Shown one piece after another: positions 54,601 to 64,000 of a stretch of DNA of 64,000 bases (position 1 is its first letter; each line of letters begins with the position of its first letter). Origin of the DNA: Colius striatus (Eukaryota; Chordata; Aves; Coliiformes; Coliidae). Position numbers and translations under genes: made by a program. The stretch covers positions 83,594,506 through 83,658,505 of the forward strand of contig NC_084790.1 of assembly GCF_028858725.1 (NCBI RefSeq), read 5' to 3'. Below the pieces are notes generated by a model, which worked only from the letters and a program-made list of their open reading frames with translations, was not told the DNA's origin and made no database searches.

Positions 54601-55791
54601 TCAGTAGCAGAAGAGGGGCTGCCCATCTTCCTGTGCCAGCTGCAGCAGGCACTCGAGCAGCACCATGGCGTTGGGCCGCAGATCCGGCGGCACCTCCTGG
54701 CTGACCACGTGGCGCAGGAAGGCCACGTTTGGCTCGGCCGGGAACCAGTACGACCGCTCCAGGCGGCCGTAGGTGTTGATGAAGGCCTCGATTGCGGGCA
54801 AGTGCACCTCGGGGACGTAGCCCAGTGCCCACAGTCGCCTCATCACAAACTCATAGTTCCAGATTGCGGCCACGCTCAGATCACGGCTAGCTCCCCGCTC
54901 CGTCTCCTCGACCATCTGTGGCAGAGAGGGTACGGTCAGTACCGGCACCCGCGGGTGACCGAGCACAAGGGGGACCAGGGCACACCGGGCCGTGGCTGCG
55001 GGCACTGTGCCCGGCTCCCCGGCTCGCAGCACCAGCCTACCTCCATGATTCCCTCGGGGATGGTGGCGGCACTGAAGCCGCGGTAGCGATCGGCGTTGGG
55101 GAAGACTCTGTGGACGATTCGGCGGTCAAGCTGGAAGGCGATCTCGCCCAGCAGCCGCTGCCATCTCGGCTGCCAGCTCTCTGCGGGAACCAGCAGCGTC
55201 AGGCACTCATCCCCAAACCAGTGTTTTCCCTCCGTTCCTCCCCCGACACCTGCCAGGGGCTTCCAGAGGCTGCCGTGCCAGCCTTGCCTGTGCACAGGCT
55301 ACCAAAGGTTGCTCCCCACCTCTCCCGCGTGCCCCTGGCACAGGGTGCCCCGATGTTCTCTCCCATGATTCCACAACCCCCGCGCACTCACCTCGCCGGC
55401 TGAAGCTTGGCTCCCAAGAGGGGGTTCCGGAGGTCCAGCTCTGCTCTGTCAGTGTCAGCCCCCAGTTCGAAGGGCGGGCAACAGGTCGAGGTGTGGATGT
55501 TGGCAGCTGCGGCACCCACAGGCCCGAGGCCGCTACAGAGCTGCCTGCGCTCTCACCTGAGCTCGGGAAGGATCGCGGGGCTCTGTGTGGCACAGACACA
55601 TAAGGGGGTGCTGAGCTGGGACCTGCGCCGCGGTAGCCGTGCTGGAACGGCTGTTGGTCCTGCCGCTCCAATTCCCGTCTCAGCTCTTGGTTCCTATTAA
55701 ACAGCAGATTTGTCATATCTCTCAGCTGGTCAAAGACCGTGAAGAGTCCGGGCCTGACGCCAGGCAAGTGCCCGCTGGGTCCCGGCTCCAT
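54601..55791 (-). CDS. SPATC1-like: Speriolin-like protein, copy 5 (three exons, 284 aa)
   Basis: Exons 55791-55392, 55180-55041 and 54915-54601 (400, 140 and 315 nt), GT-AG borders. Single N-terminal unit of the copy 2 class (MEPGPSGHLPGVRPGLF, then RNQELRRELERQ), Pro/Ser linker, and speriolin C-terminal domain ending GQPLFCY. The coding part resembles copy 2, but the 3' flank beyond about 54552 is that of copy 3, so it is a recombinant. Polyadenylation signal at 54529-54534. No disabling change seen. Confidence 0.86.
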
Positions 55792-55879
55792 GGCCGCTCC
55801 TGGTGCTGGCTCCTGTGCCTCTGGCAAGGCCAGTGCCTTGGGCGCAGGATATCAGCAGCAGGTGGGGTGTGGTCCGAGG

Positions 55880-55887
55880 TGATGTCA
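55880..55887 (-). promoter_or_regulatory. CRE-like TGACATCA upstream of copy 5
   Basis: 88 bp before the ATG at 55791. Confidence 0.5.
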
Positions 55888-56069
55888 CAAAGGGACTGGG
55901 TTCTCCATGGTTCTGGGACCCGGCACACGCGCCGGCAGTGCCACGGGGCCCGTCTCAGGGGCACCACAGGCAAGGGGAGGCCAGAGGATGGGAAGGCTGC
56001 ACCGCCTCTTGTGCTGCGTCTTGGCCGTCCCAGCAGCTCCGGGCCCCGTGTCCCAGCGGCGGCTGCTCT

Positions 56070-57040
56070 CACAGAGTCATGGAATCATTTTGGTCGGAAG
56101 AGCCCCTCGAGCTCATCGAGTCCAAGCCCTCACTTTACACTGACAAGCCTGCCACTGAGCCATTTCCCTCAGCACCTCAGCTCTACTGCTTTGGCATCCC
56201 TCCAGGGATGGGGACTCCCCCACCTGCCTGGGCAGCCCACGCCAGTCCAACAAGCCTCTCAGGGGCAAAGTTCTTCCTCATTTCCCAGCTAAGCCTCCCC
56301 TGAAGCAACCCAAGGCTCTTCTTCTCCAGGCTGAACATCCCCATGTCTCTCACTTGTTTTGACTGTCACTTGTTTGCACTGTGGCCACAGTTGAGTTCGT
56401 GGGCGAGGTAAGAGAAACATTTTTTCCATGTCTATTACAAACCAGCACATGAATTTTTCTTCTGCGTGTGCCAGACGGTCCCAGTGAAGTTTTCAGAGAA
56501 ATCACAAAATCGTTACGGTTGGACAGGACCTTGAAGATCGTCGAGTCCAAGCACTAAGCTGACCCTGCCAAGCCCATCCCTAAACTAAACCATATCCCTC
56601 CGTCCTTCATCAACCCCCACCTCCCTACAACTCCCCTTTAGCTACTTGTAGAGAGTGGTCGTGTCTCCTCTAGGCTAAACGCCCCCAGCTCCCTCAGCTG
56701 CTATTCACACAACCTGTTCTCCAGACCCTTCCCCAGCGCTGCTGCCCGGCTCTGGACACGCTCCGGCCCCTGCGTTCCTTCTTGCACTGAGGGGCCCAGA
56801 ACTGGACACAGCACTCGAGGTTGAGCCTCACCAGTGCCCAGTGCAGGGGAACAATCACCTCCCTGGCCCTGCTGGCCACACAGGATGCCCTTGTCCTTCT
56901 TGGCCAGCTGGGCACGCTGCTGGCTGACGTTCATCTGGCTGCTGGTTAACACTCCCAGGTCCCTTTCCACGGGAAAGCTTTCCAACCCCTGCGCCCCAAG
57001 CCTTGCTTTTGTGCCTTGCCACAGTGTTTTCCTACGGACC
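56070..57040 (-). repeat. CR1 LINE fragments, block P-e
   Basis: Mirror of 19250-20410 on the minus strand, with a further internal deletion of about 210 bp near 56610. Confidence 0.82.
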
Positions 57041-57794
57041 TGGGAGATACAGGCGAGACAACTGCGCTGAGCAGTACCGGGCTTTAAGCAGCCCCTAAGG
57101 TTTTAAGGTCTTGCACTTCAGCAAGGTATGGAGTGAACAGCACAGCTATTTCAACCTCCACTTTGAGAGCACGGCTGTTTGAAGCACAGATGCAGAAATT
57201 CCGTGTGGAGAACGTGCCTGCCTTCAAGATCAGAAAAATTCCCTGGCAGACCCCCAGTCATTAGAGAGGGCCAAGAGCCATCAGCTGTACACCAAGTACG
57301 CGTTTGTTGTGCTTATCCCCTCCAGCTGTTGAAAGACAAATGGCCAAAGTCTATTCCAGCAGAAAGGATTTAAAGGGACAACCACTATCGGATGCAGGCT
57401 GGGAATGCATGCTGATGGACAGAGTTTTGTAGAGAACAGAGTAAAGAAGACAGGCACAGGCGCTCCCCTCAAATACCTCTGCACAAAGACTGAGTTCCTA
57501 GCCTTCAAAGCAAACGGCTGACAAAACAGCAGAAGCAGCGGCCAAATCTGAAAGTCTGGCCTTGATCCCTGGAAAGACACCGAGGATACTGGGCCCGATC
57601 CTGCCTTATGAAGAAGGTGGTAGAAAATGTATCGGTGATTTGGCAGCAAAGGAACAAAAAGACGGCTGGACAAGAACCCATCAGAGGCCTCAAAAGAAAT
57701 CAGAATGAATAGGTCTAATAAGAGATGACCCTGCCAAGGGGTCCAGCCAGGAGTTGAAAAGTGACCTAACACAGGTGAGAGCATCATTGCAGGG

Positions 57795-58536
57795 ATGATC
57801 TCAGGGGAATACTGGCAAATAGACTTCACCGAGCTGCTGAGAAAGGGAGCCTCTCAGTATCTCCTCGACCTGGTAGACACATGTAATGGATGGCCCTGTG
57901 GCACCGATGTGGCACGGGAAGCAGTCAAACAAGTCCTAAATCACAGCGTACTCTGCTTTGCTGTACCAGCAGGAATGTTTTCAGACAGAGGCCCTTGTTT
58001 TGTTGCAGAAGACGTTAAGAAGGTGGGAGCGCATCTGGGAGCCAAGTGGGATTTACATACGCCCAACAGACCTTAAGCTAGTAGAAAAGTAGAAGGCGTG
58101 AACCAGAGCCTTAAGTTACAGTGGAATCAAATACACCAAGAAACCTCCTTCTCTCGGTTATAAGCTTTACCAAAAGCTTAGCTAAGAATACGAGTACAAC
58201 CAGGAAGAAATTGTGTAAGCTCGTTTCAATCTGCTGGCTTTGGGCAAGACCTTCCAGGAGCTCCACAACCACGTGACCCCACCTCAACCAAGTGGACTAG
58301 GCGTTCCGGCACATCCATTTCAACCAGGAGAGTGGGTTTACGTCAAGACATGGAAGGACAAAGCCCTGAGAGCTAAGTGGCAGGGACCTTTCCGGGTCTT
58401 GTTGACTACTTCCACTGCCCTGAGAGTGGCTGAAAAAGGATCTTGGCAACATTATTCTAGAGTTCAGAGAGCTACAGCCCCGTGCACAGTCGAACAAAAA
58501 TCACCACTTACCCGAAAACTTACGAAACACCCTTGA
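57795..58536 (+). pseudogene. Class I ERV integrase relic, copy 5
   Basis: Core frame 57795-58076 closes at a TAA after PNRP; the C-terminal module is at 58240-58536. Confidence 0.8.
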
Positions 58537-58578
58537 ACAATTACAAGAGAGCTGGAATTCGTAAGATCCCAAAGGATT

Positions 58579-59387
58579 ATGTGGCTGAAAAGGTGCATTT
58601 TCCTCCTTGGACTGCTTGCCGGCCTAATGAGCGGAACTGGGAGAACACTCGGCAAGTTACTGGCTTTGCTCCCCCATTACCTCAGGAGGAACAGGGTTTC
58701 CCTGGAAAGCTGTGCCTATGGAGTGGGCAGAGCGATGCCAAAACCTGCTTGCTCTGGGAGATGGGAATCAAGCCAGCGGTCGCTTGCGGGACCGTGGCAC
58801 GAGAACAGTGAGCACGCGCATGAGCTTCGCAGAGTTTACCAAAGACTCCAAGCAAAATGCAGCCAAGCTATGAAAAGCAGGAAATATTGGTCCAACCGAA
58901 GCTCCACAAGGTCTGTTGTGCTCCAACCAACAAAAAGGGAATTGGCCCAACCCTCGCTGTGCTGCGAGGAGTACTTGTCAGTACTCTCTGACCCCTGAGA
59001 GCAATCTCCCCGTCCTAACACGATGACGGAAGGCTACTCTGTGCAGTATTTTCCCCAATGGGTGGCCTCTCTTCTCTTACGAGGCAAAATGGACTTGTAG
59101 CGTTAGAACCTACCTTCTGGATATGTGGCACAAGAGCTCCGGAATGGATTCAGCTGTAGGGGAATTCCGGTGCCGCCACTCAGAGCCCTTGAGGGACTAC
59201 GTGGAGGAGAACCCCGCAGTGAGAGACGTCTTCAGCTTCCAAAAGAGCTTCCCTTAGTTTCAGGAGGAGAGAGGTTTTGGCTTCTTTTCTGCCCTTGGTG
59301 TGCCGCAGGGTCACATGGAACTAAAAGAAAGAAACCAAGCCATTTGTTAGAGTTGGGAGCCACCCATACCATTACAGCGTTGAACAG
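58579..59387 (+). pseudogene. Class I ERV env-like relic, copy 5
   Basis: Same signal-like start as at 10085, broken downstream. Confidence 0.5.
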
Positions 59388-59979
59388 TGTGTTTTACTCT
59401 GTGAAGCATTCGATTGACAGTCCCAATCTTAGAAATTCTTTTGTGATGTTTTTCAGTCCTCGCCCGTCTTCCAGTTCCGGGGGATACTGCTTTATCGTAA
59501 CAGGTTGTGCTCCTCCTTTGAGTTTAACAACAACCAATTCTGCATTTTTAGCCTTTCCTGGTACTCCTTAGGCCTGTACTGCTGGATATACCTGGTCTTT
59601 TAATTGGTGTCTAATTTCTTCTTTCCTAATTTGCAGTTCTACTGAAAAGGTCAATGTGGTTTTCTTCCGGTACTTAAAAATCAATTTCTCCACCTTTCAA
59701 TTTCATTTCAGCGTTCGATTGTTTGAGTTCATCCCATTCTAAAAGTGCTCGAGGAGCTTCGGGCAGGTAGAGAAATTTATCAATCCCTACGCTCTTCCCA
59801 CTTTTGCATCTTAGTGGTTTCAAAAAGAAAGTTTTCTCGACCTGTCCGGTTGCTCCCACAATATCGACGTTTTGTGTACTTACGGGCAATAAAGTCCGAT
59901 TTAGTGCTGAAAATCTGACACCTGTACCTACTAGAAGTTCTATGGGTTCCTCTTCTTTCTCGAGCTGAACTTTTGCCAA
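59388..59979 (-). pseudogene. Class I ERV protease-RT relic, copy 3
   Basis: Minus-strand copy of 16296-16888 with the same GTG at the active-site position. Confidence 0.74.
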
Positions 59980-61465
59980 GGCTTCTGCCAGGGAAGGTTC
60001 CCCTGCTCCCCATCAATAACCCCGTGAAGCAGCAATGTAGCATGTAGCAGCAAGTGGCAAGCATGCCTACTTCCCAGTAGTCAAATAAGCTTCAGATGAA
60101 TTAGTGAAAGCGTTACCGGTACAGAGGAAAACATATTTACCAGGAACATCCACTCCTCACACATTCATGAGCTGACTGAATGCACAGGACATAATACACA
60201 ACAAAATACCGACTACAACTAAGCTGCTGATGTATACATTACTTAGTACAAACAGACTAAATCCCTCCTGTCGATATAAGTGCTGCTGTGCTACAAGGGA
60301 TCTTCTGTGTCATCAAGGGCAATCCCCTGCTGACAGAGACAACACATCACTCGATTCCTTTCAAAAGCCAACCAAGCTCCATCATAGAAAGGGGGGTTTT
60401 GATTGCTCAAATTTTCAGGAACCTTCCTCTCGCGTCACCTTTATGTTTGTGGACTGCTTATCTCCATTTATTTCTGTTCCAACACCGGCCTATAGCTTTG
60501 TCTCAGCACTGTCTCTTGCCCGAATCACCTTACCACCAGCTCAACCTACTCCTACACAGCCAGTCACGCCACACAAACTTCAGTCCCTTCGCAGAAAACA
60601 GGTTCTTCGGGACTCCCATCATCCATCCTCCGTGGCCCTTCTCCGCAACTTTTGTCACCAACTTCATTTTTCACTTGAACAAGGGGTGACTCAGGACTGA
60701 AAACAGTATTGCACAGTAGGTTTCATCGCTGCCTTTTAAAATAGCACTGCTGTCCTCTGCTTGAAATAGAGCTCCTGAATCATGTACCATTTGCTCTTCC
60801 TGCAGGTGCAGCAATGTGTCCTCCATAAGCCACTGTAGCCAACCATTAGTTCTCTGAGGAATTGAATAAGACAGCGTCGGTGTGGAAGACTTGGAAGAGA
60901 AATGAACAAGCGAATTTTTTAAACGCTCATCACGTCACACAAGGAACATCAGAATTCCTGCAACATTGACTTTGCATGTGATATCTCAAGATTGGGACTA
61001 AGCATATGCTGCCTAAGAAGGATGGAAGTCACAGCCTCCAAGAAAAGAAAATCAGCTAACTTTATATTAAAACCAAACAAAAGCTACACCAGGAGTCTGA
61101 AGGCGCTAAACCCATAGTATGTTTACACACTTTAAATGCCTTCCGTGCAAGTTGCCTTTTTCCGGACACAGCACTAGAATACCATGCAAGATTTAGACCT
61201 CACTTACAACACCCTAACAGGATTAATGAAAAAAACCCCAACACTACAACCCTGTTTTAATGCACAAACTCCTTATTGTCATTTTTAGTTGACAAATATA
61301 CATTTCATAGCAAAACAACATCAGAGGAACAGCTGGATGGCACTTTTAAGCTCAAATGAACCAGCATCAAGCACTGGCAAGTCATCTCTCTGATTGCTTT
61401 TGAATGGCAGCACATGCACATTTGCTCTGTGCCGTAAACTTGCACAATTATTTCTCTGTCGTCAC

Positions 61466-61880
61466 TCAATTCGGACAGTGAGCCCTTGCGCATCTATCCC
61501 TCTTGAGCTGAGGAGTCCAGAACTGGGCACAGGACTCCAGATGAGGCCTCACCAGGGCAGAGGAGAGGGGGAGGAGAACCTCCCTTGAGGTTGTCTTGTT
61601 GGCTACACTCTTCTTGATGCATCCCAGGATGCCATTGGCCTTCTTGGCCACGAGGGCACCTTGCTGGCTCATGGTTAGTTTATTGTCCACCAGCACTCCC
61701 AGGTCTCTCTCTGCAGAGCTGCTCTCCAGCAGCTCAACCCCCAGTCTCTCCAGCTGCATGGGGTTGTTCCTTCCCAGGTGCAGGACTCTGCACTTGGCGG
61801 CTGAATGGCAGCACAGCCTCTGGGGAATCAGCCAGTCCTCGCAGTTTGGTGCCATCAGGGAACCTGCTGAGGGTACACTC
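61466..61880 (-). repeat. CR1 LINE ORF2 fragment, block C copy 3
   Basis: Mirror of 14395-14809. Confidence 0.87.
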
Positions 61881-62144
61881 TGTCCCCAAGTCCACGTGGT
61901 TCTATAAAAGCTCTACAAAACTATTAAGTAATGAGCTCAGACTAAGAAATATTATTGCTCTGCACTTAGGCAATTTCTGTTGCTGAAAGCTCTTCAAGTT
62001 CAGCCTTTCGTGACGCCGAAACCGCTGCCACAGCACAGGTGACAGGAGAGCAAAGCAGTACAACTTGTGGAAAACTCCAATTTTAACTACCTTTAAGTGG
62101 AACAATCCTCTGGGAAAAGGAAAGGAGGTCCCTACAGACTGTTG

Positions 62145-62577
62145 ACGACAACTTCCTGTCGCAGACGATCGAGGAACCAACAAGGAGGGTGTGCTGCTGG
62201 ACCTGGTACTGACAAATAGAGAGGGCCTGATGGTAGAAGGGCCAGCGAGAGCTGGTCAATCTTCAAGCACCACTTCCTCCAAGCCCAGGATCAGTGTGTC
62301 CCAATGCACAAGAAAGGAGGAAAAGGAGGTAGGAGGCCTCCATGGATGAGCAAGGATCTGCTGGGACAACTCAGATTTCACTGTTCAGGTGAGGGAGCCC
62401 TGGCACAGGCAGCCCGGAGGGGTTGTGGAGTCTCCTTCCTTGGAGGTCTTCAAGACCCGCCTGGACATGTTCCTATGTGACCTGATCTAGGTGAACCTGC
62501 TTCTGCAGGGAGGGTTGGACTAGATGGTCTCTAAAGATCCCTTCCAGCCCCTACCATTCTATGATTCTATGATTCTA
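62145..62577 (+). repeat. CR1 LINE 3'-end fragment, block C copy 3
   Basis: Plus-strand CR1 ending in ATTCTATGATTCTATGATT, the typical terminal repeat. Confidence 0.88.
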
Positions 62578-63849
62578 ATAACAGAGGAATTGTTATTGCT
62601 GTGATCAAAGAAAACAACAGGGACGTTTAATTCATCGTGCACAGTGGCTCGGCCGGGATGACAGATGAACTATTGGATCAGCCAAAGAAGATGTCTACGA
62701 ACGAGAGAGCCGCAACTTCTCAAGAGACTTGAACCAAACCCCTGATGAAGACAAAGAGACCCTCCATCTTTAAAGCCTGAATGCTATATTAAAAGTATCC
62801 TGTAGGTAAACTGAAGGCCACCTCTAGCAGAGGCGTGTAGGGAGAGATGGCAGCTCCATGAAACATTAATGAGGAAACCAAGTCTGCCATAGGTTGCCTT
62901 TTCCTCTAGAGGGAAGAGATGAAGAGCCACGTGAGTTAGACAAAAGACAGAAGATAAAGCTGAACTAGCTCAGGTGACTCCAATCCTATTAACTATTCCG
63001 AAGAATCCCTCACAGTCCCACCCTCAATGTTATGCTTGCCACCAAGCTTAGACACCAGTGAGATGAACTCTCAGCACCTTTTACAAAGGTCTGACTAGTT
63101 CCATTCTTACCCAATAAAGACTGTAAATGGTGAAGTATGGTCCTGCCCTGGGCAGTCCAGAATAGCAAACACCTGCCATGCCAGTTGAGGTGTGAGCAAT
63201 CAGCCTTTCTGGAACTTGCTATTACTCATAGAAGGTCCGTAATATGAATCACACTGGCCATGGGGAAAAAGCCTCTTTTTTCCTCAAATGAGAACGTCCA
63301 CAATGCTTGTGAGAAATCGCCCACCTTCTAAGGACTTTGCTAGAGACTGCAAGTTACACCCTATAGACTATCCACTCTGTAGAGACTACAAGTTACTGCA
63401 GTGGGCTGGGGTTTGCATTGCTATGTTGTGCCACACAAGTGGTCACAGATCCAGACAGAAAAGCAAAAAGATCCAATTACAAATCAGCAAACACGGGACT
63501 TTCAGAGCCAAACCTTTCTTGCCGTGTCTTGCAGGCGCACATCACACCCCCCAGCCCCCCCAGCCAAAAGTTGATATGGCAACTTCACATCTGCACACAG
63601 TTAAGATCACGTGGACACTTTTGGCTTTAAAATTCATAGGAAGATGTTCTCAAACTGCAATTTGTAGCAGCGGTACGCAGGGCTCGGGAGAGATGTCTCG
63701 CTTTCTGGCCACACAAATGACAGTTCCGTGCCTCAAGCTGCTGAGAGATGGAAGGGCTGATGCTGAGATCCTTTCCACGTGCAAATGCTTTCAGCAGTTC
63801 TCGTGATCCTAGTGCCACGGAGAAAGTTTTGGCTGAGAGGCCGTTCTTT

Positions 63850-64000
63850 CAGGCTCCTGGCCTCGCCGTCAGCGCCCCGGTAGGCAGGCGAGACCGATGG
63901 GGGCGTGTGCGCGTCCCCGGCGGGGGGCGTAACCTCTTTTGCCCTTCCTCCCACCCCGCAGCCGCGGCCGCGGCCGCACCCGCGAGGTGCGCTGGGAGAG
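63850..64000. promoter_or_regulatory. Edge of CpG island, copy 3
   Basis: GC-rich end of the island at 11641-12420 in reverse. The transcription-factor motifs lie beyond the window. Confidence 0.5.

Larger units (their letters stand above)
54563..59387 (+). repeat. Amplicon block P, direct copy e
   Basis: Reverse complement of 16889-21920, so P is again on the plus strand. It contains speriolin-like copy 5, CR1 fragments and class I integrase-env relics. The P-C junction is at 59381-59387 (TGAACAG). Confidence 0.9.
59388..64000 (-). repeat. Amplicon block C, inverted copy 3, cut by the window edge
   Basis: Reverse complement of about 12275-16888. 59979-60229, 60701-61465 and 62578-63849 hold no gene I can support. 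The unrecognised 156-codon ORF is at 60230-60700 (+). Confidence 0.9.

Noticed and set aside
1-64000. CRISPR arrays, bacterial operons, tRNA or rRNA genes
   Set aside because: No regularly spaced short repeats, no prokaryotic gene layout and no tRNA/rRNA sequence beyond the 18-nt primer-site complement.

Overview
The window looks like bird nuclear DNA. It carries many CR1 LINE fragments with the avian CR1 3' end, two classes of endogenous retrovirus (ERV), spliced genes with GT-AG introns, CpG-island promoter DNA and AATAAA polyadenylation signals. Nothing looks bacterial or viral-episomal. The most likely setting is an ampliconic, palindrome-rich region, such as a sex chromosome or another multicopy testis-gene cluster. 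That setting is an inference; I cannot name the species or chromosome.

Layout. Almost every base occurs at least twice. Block P (an old class I ERV fragment, a speriolin-like gene, CR1 pieces and class I integrase-env relics) occurs at 4462-10892 (+), 16889-22352 (-), 29336-35762 (+), 41811-44443 (-, truncated) and 54563-59387 (+). Block C (a relic speriolin 3' tail, a CpG island, CR1s and a class I protease-RT relic) occurs at 10893-16888 (+), 35763-41810 (+) and 59388-64000 (-, runs off the edge). Block Q (a further speriolin-like copy plus class I pol, env and LTR debris) is 22353-29335, with a rearranged reverse copy at 50516-54562. P-C-P' therefore forms a large palindrome with a C spacer, repeated with a direct offset of about 24.9 kb. 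The right end of the window is the reverse complement of roughly 12.3-29.3 kb.

A younger class II (betaretrovirus-like) provirus appears twice in opposite orientation: 1-4461 (-, continuing off the left edge) and 44464-50509 (+, 5' end lost). Gag is open and the predicted 646-residue proteins look identical. The pro and pol genes carry shared lesions, and env is reduced to a short leader-plus-membrane-anchor ORF. The primer-binding site matches tRNA-Phe. The two outer flanks carry the same 6-bp target duplication (GGTTTG/CAAACC), and the uninterrupted target survives at 29336-29341.

The host genes of interest are five apparently intact three-exon speriolin-like genes (SPATC1/SPATC1L C-terminal domain family) at 5127-6958 (-), 20689-21879 (+), 23216-24403 (+), 30001-31828 (-) and 54601-55791 (-). 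Two of them have a threefold tandem expansion of a coiled-coil, proline-rich N-terminal unit. All five share a CRE-like TGACATCA just upstream. The picture is a germline or centriole-type gene family amplified and reshuffled by palindrome recombination, with ERV insertions acting as dated markers. Identity statements were made by eye; no alignment program was run.
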